DNA of 64,000 nt from Butyrivibrio sp. YAB3001. GTDB lineage: Bacteria; Bacillota; Clostridia; Lachnospirales; Lachnospiraceae. Below are positions 61,513 through 64,000 of this stretch, in pieces (position 1 is the stretch's first letter; each line of letters opens with the position of its first letter). The notes beneath the pieces are model-generated. The model searched no databases. It was given only the letters and a program-made list of their open reading frames with translations, and was not told the DNA's origin. The stretch covers positions 138,624 through 202,623 of the forward strand of contig NZ_FOKR01000002.1 of the NCBI RefSeq assembly GCF_900112195.1. Reading direction: 5' to 3'. A program made the translations under genes and the position numbers.

Positions 61513-61541
61513 ATTTTAATAGGAAAGTATATTTTTGCCAA
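61513..61541 (-). promoter_or_regulatory. predicted sigma-A promoter of dut
   Basis: Minus-strand TTGGCA (61541-61536) and TAAAAT (61518-61513), each five of six consensus bases, spaced 17 bp and 31 nt before the ATG. Confidence 0.7.
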
Positions 61542-61561
61542 TTACTTCTTCTGCTAAAAAA

Positions 61562-61607
61562 TCCCTGCAAAAGATATGCATTATCAGCATAAAATCTTTT
61601 ACAGGGA
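61562..61607 (-). terminator. terminator of the acyl-CoA synthetase gene
   Basis: TCCCTGCAAAAGAT (61562-61575) pairs with ATCTTTTACAGGGA (61594-61607), one mismatch, followed on the minus strand by TTTTTT. It begins 16 nt after the stop codon and isolates the ligase gene from dut. Confidence 0.85.
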
Positions 61608-61622
61608 GTTTTTAAAATAAAC

Positions 61623-63257
61623 TCAGCCTTTATTCTGTTTTTCTACCAGGTGATCTCCGCAATATTTTTCGCGGAGCTTAGGTTTATCGATTTTGCCGGT
61701 AGGATTTCTTAAAACAGTGTCAAATATAATCTTACGAGGTCTCTTGTACCTGGGAAGATCAATACAGAAAGCATTGACATCATCTTCTGTAAGTTCCATA
61801 CCTTCTTTTACCTGAATTATAGCTGCTGCAATCTCACCAAGTCTTGGATCTGGAAGTCCGATAACTGCAGCGTCATGGATCTTATCATTTTTCATAAGGA
61901 AGTTTTCTATCTGTACAGGATACAAATTTTCACCACCTGAAATAATAACATCCTTCTTGCGGTCAACAAGGAAAATAAAACCGTCTTCATCCTGGCGAGC
62001 CATATCACCTGTAAAAAGCCATCCATCCTTTAAAATCTCGGCTGTAGCTTCAGGATTTTTGTAGTAGCAGACCATAACTCCCGGTCCCTTTACACAGAGT
62101 TCGCCAATCTCACCCTTTTCAACTGTCTTTCCTTCTTCGTCAACAATCTTTGTCTTCCAGCCATATCCCGGAATTCCAATTGCACCAACCTTGTGGGGAT
62201 TTTCCATTCCAAGGTGAACGCATCCTGGGCCTGTTGATTCTGAAAGACCGTAATTGGTATCGTATTTATGCTCAGGAAAATACTCAAACCAATGCCTCAC
62301 GAGTGACGGTGGAATCGGCTGTGCTCCGATATGCATAAGTCTCCACTGACTTAGCTTATAATCCTCAATCTTAAGTTTTCCTGCATCAAGCGCAGCAAGT
62401 ATATCCTGTGCCCACGGAACAAGAAGCCATACAATTGTACAATGTTCTTCTGAAACTGCCCTGAAAACTGATTCAGGAGAATTTCCTTTTAAAAGAACTG
62501 CCTTACTTCCTGTAAATAATGAGCCAAACCAATGCATTTTAGCGCCTGTATGATACAAAGGCGGTATACATAAGAAACAGTCTTTGTGAGTTGTTTCATG
62601 GTGCATTGCTTCCATTTTTGCGCTCTGCATAAGAGCTGTATGAATATGCAAAATAGCCTTAGGAAATCCTGTAGTTCCTGAAGAAAAATAGATTGCAGCA
62701 TCATCACTGTCTTCAACAAGTACCCTTGGCGCAACAGATGAAGCATTAGATGCCTGTCTGAAATAATCTTCAGCGTAAGATGGGCACTGGTCTCCAACAT
62801 AGTAAAGAAGCATTTCCTTTTTTAACTTCTGGGCAATATCTTCAATACGTCCGATAAATTCCGGGCCATAAAATAAAACATCCGAATCAGAAGCCTTAAG
62901 ACAGTAATCTATTTCTTCTGAAGTAAATCTGAAATTTAGCGGAACTGCAACAGCTCCTGATTTTAAGATACCAAAATAAATAGGCAGCCACTCAAGGCAA
63001 TTCATAAGAAGGATTGCACATTTCTGGCCCTTTTTGATACCTCTTTCCATCAGCATATTTGCTACACGATTTGCCTTCTCATCAAATACAGACCATGTTA
63101 TCTGACGTCTGTAATAAGATGTTGATGTAGGCTGAATAAGTTCATATTCTTTCCAGGTTACTCTTTGTTCCTCCCTTATTTCAGGATTAATCTCTACAAG
63201 AGCAACTTCTTCCCCATACAATTTGCTGTTTCGCTCCAAAAGATCTGTGATTGGCAT
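61623..63257 (-). CDS. AMP-forming acyl-CoA synthetase, possibly arylacetate-CoA ligase
   Basis: Class I adenylate-forming enzyme, 544 residues. Motifs: P-loop IYFSSGTTGFPKAI, the YGLSESTG region (A5), GWLFTGDMARQDEDGFIFLVDRKKD (A7-A8 hinge) and the C-terminal catalytic Lys in NPTGKIDKPKLR. It activates a carboxylic acid to its CoA thioester through acyl-AMP. The substrate cannot be read from sequence. It is divergent from iorA, whose enzyme makes or uses arylacetyl-CoA, so an arylacetate substrate is a reasonable guess; a medium-chain fatty acid is the alternative. Own promoter and terminator. Confidence 0.85.
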   Translation of the reverse strand: MPITDLLERNSKLYGEEVALVEINPEIREEQRVTWKEYELIQPTSTSYYRRQITWSVFDEKANRVANMLMERGIKKGQKCAILLMNCLEWLPIYFGILKSGAVAVPLNFRFTSEEIDYCLKASDSDVLFYGPEFIGRIEDIAQKLKKEMLLYYVGDQCPSYAEDYFRQASNASSVAPRVLVEDSDDAAIYFSSGTTGFPKAILHIHTALMQSAKMEAMHHETTHKDCFLCIPPLYHTGAKMHWFGSLFTGSKAVLLKGNSPESVFRAVSEEHCTIVWLLVPWAQDILAALDAGKLKIEDYKLSQWRLMHIGAQPIPPSLVRHWFEYFPEHKYDTNYGLSESTGPGCVHLGMENPHKVGAIGIPGYGWKTKIVDEEGKTVEKGEIGELCVKGPGVMVCYYKNPEATAEILKDGWLFTGDMARQDEDGFIFLVDRKKDVIISGGENLYPVQIENFLMKNDKIHDAAVIGLPDPRLGEIAAAIIQVKEGMELTEDDVNAFCIDLPRYKRPRKIIFDTVLRNPTGKIDKPKLREKYCGDHLVEKQNKG

Positions 63258-63302
63258 AAATTACCCCCAAAAATGTTTGTTGTGCTTTAAAGCATTAAAG
63301 TA

Positions 63303-63332
63303 AGTATAATACATTTTATAAAAAAAGGTCAA
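63303..63332 (-). promoter_or_regulatory. predicted sigma-A promoter of the acyl-CoA synthetase gene
   Basis: Minus-strand TTGACC (63332-63327) and TATACT (63308-63303), each five of six consensus bases, spaced 18 bp, 45 nt before the ATG. The divergent iorA promoter is less clear: TTGATT near 63342 or TTGTAA near 63374 with weak -10 boxes. Confidence 0.65.
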
Positions 63333-63441
63333 ATAATCAACTTGATTTTACCCGACAATTTTATTATTCTTGTAATATGCACTTTATCACGTTAAATTGC
63401 AAAGTTGATAAAGTTAAATTTTTCTTTTGGGAGGTTTTTTA

Positions 63442-64000
63442 ATGACTACAAACGCTAATAAGCAGCTAATGCTGGGCAATAAGGCTGTTGCCCGTGGTCT
63501 CTACGAAGCCGGTGTATGCTTTATTTCAAGTTATCCCGGAACACCAAGTACTGAGATCACAGAAGAAGCTGCTAAATATGATGAAATATACTGTGAATGG
63601 GCACCTAATGAAAAAGTTGCCATGGAATCAGCTTTTGGAGCATCGCTTGCAGGTCGCAGAGCTTTTTGTGCCCAAAAACATGTAGGCCTTAATGTGGCGG
63701 CTGATCCTCTTTATACAATGTCCTATACAGGCGTAAACGCCGGACTTGTAATCGCTGTTGCCGACGATGCAGGCATGCATTCTTCTCAGAACGAGCAGGA
63801 TTCAAGACATCATGCCATTGCATCAAAAGTTCCAATGATAGAGCCCTCTGATTCAAAAGAAGCCCTTGAATTTACAAAAATTTCTTTTGAATTATCTGAA
63901 AAATTCGATACTCCTGTTCTCTTAAAAATGTGTACAAGAGTTGCACATTCTCAGTCAATCGTCGAGACCGGCAATCGTTCTGTACCTGATAAAATATATG
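63442..64000 (+). CDS. iorA: indolepyruvate:ferredoxin oxidoreductase alpha subunit (N-terminal part)
   Basis: The gene runs off the right edge after 186 codons. The protein begins TTNANKQLMLGNKAVARGLY and continues with ISSYPGTPSTEITEEAAKY, EWAPNEKVAMESAFGASLAG, and ADDAGMHSSQNEQDSRHHA. This is the N-terminal pyrimidine-domain pattern of IorA, the thiamine-diphosphate enzyme that interconverts aryl pyruvates and arylacetyl-CoA with ferredoxin. GGGAGG lies 7 nt before the ATG. iorB is expected just outside the window. Divergent from the acyl-CoA synthetase. Confidence 0.92.
   Translation, partial: MTTNANKQLMLGNKAVARGLYEAGVCFISSYPGTPSTEITEEAAKYDEIYCEWAPNEKVAMESAFGASLAGRRAFCAQKHVGLNVAADPLYTMSYTGVNAGLVIAVADDAGMHSSQNEQDSRHHAIASKVPMIEPSDSKEALEFTKISFELSEKFDTPVLLKMCTRVAHSQSIVETGNRSVPDKIY

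Noticed and set aside
1-64000. CRISPR arrays, IS elements, prophage genes, tRNA and rRNA genes
   Set aside because: I looked for regularly spaced repeats, transposase or integrase motifs, and tRNA T-loop signatures and saw none. A tRNAscan and ISfinder run would be decisive.

Overview
The window looks like chromosomal core DNA from an AT-rich, rod-shaped, anaerobic Firmicute of the class Clostridia, most likely family Lachnospiraceae (Butyrivibrio/Pseudobutyrivibrio/Roseburia type). The grounds are the gene content (short HisG with HisZ, RecU, SepF, FakA/Asp23, zinc-ribbon L28, a giant 2-hydroxyacyl-CoA dehydratase activase, and an indolepyruvate:ferredoxin oxidoreductase), strong AGGAGG-type ribosome binding sites, and sigma-A promoters of TTGaca-17-TAtaaT type. 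This placement is inference from content; no rRNA gene is present. I saw no prophage, IS element, CRISPR array, tRNA or rRNA gene. Nearly everything is on the minus strand; the only plus-strand genes are rpmB, the activase, a DUF1292 gene and the partial iorA.

Layout. 1-5330: a cut-off radical SAM gene, then a histidine operon (transcribed hisZ-hisG-hisD-hisB-hisIE) whose last enzyme carries a degenerate HisF-like domain. 5423-9337: recU, two pseudouridine synthases, a small membrane protein and a cell-wall amidase. 9647-21346: coiled-coil protein, coaD, rsmD, a type IIA topoisomerase pair, a DegV/FakB protein, recG, fakA, asp23 and the divergent rpmB. 21472-23535: an unusual trio consisting of a catalytically dead rhomboid-like protein, a sigma-70-like protein lacking region 4, and an unknown protein. 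23775-28025: the 1,416-residue activase. 28097-34826: an unknown protein, a cytidylate-kinase-like protein, rluD, lspA, aroB, sepF, an HlyD-like protein and a P-loop protein. 34898-43368: the elongation cluster radC-mreB-mreC-mreD-pbp2-rodA-mgsA-dac, without minCDE. 43452-53236: mutS-mutL-miaA-ynbB, miaB and pepT. 53223-57459: a GH13 protein that has lost catalytic residues, a response regulator with an active and a dead GGDEF domain, and a DUF1292 gene. 57387-64000: a UvrD-type helicase, gltX with a structured leader, dut, and a divergent acyl-CoA ligase / iorA pair.

The strongest new-looking signal is a structured element of about 120 nt, present twice (9382-9500 on the minus strand and 56753-56870 on the plus strand). 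It has three hairpins joined by a nearly invariant 15-nt linker. The hairpin stems differ between copies by compensatory base changes, so the fold rather than the sequence appears conserved. Other points: a pseudo-GH13, a sigma-factor remnant, a tandem GGDEF whose second domain keeps only the I-site, a 73-bp tail-to-tail gene overlap, a hairpin leader upstream of gltX, a REP-like palindrome between recG and fakA, and repeat operators in the his operon.
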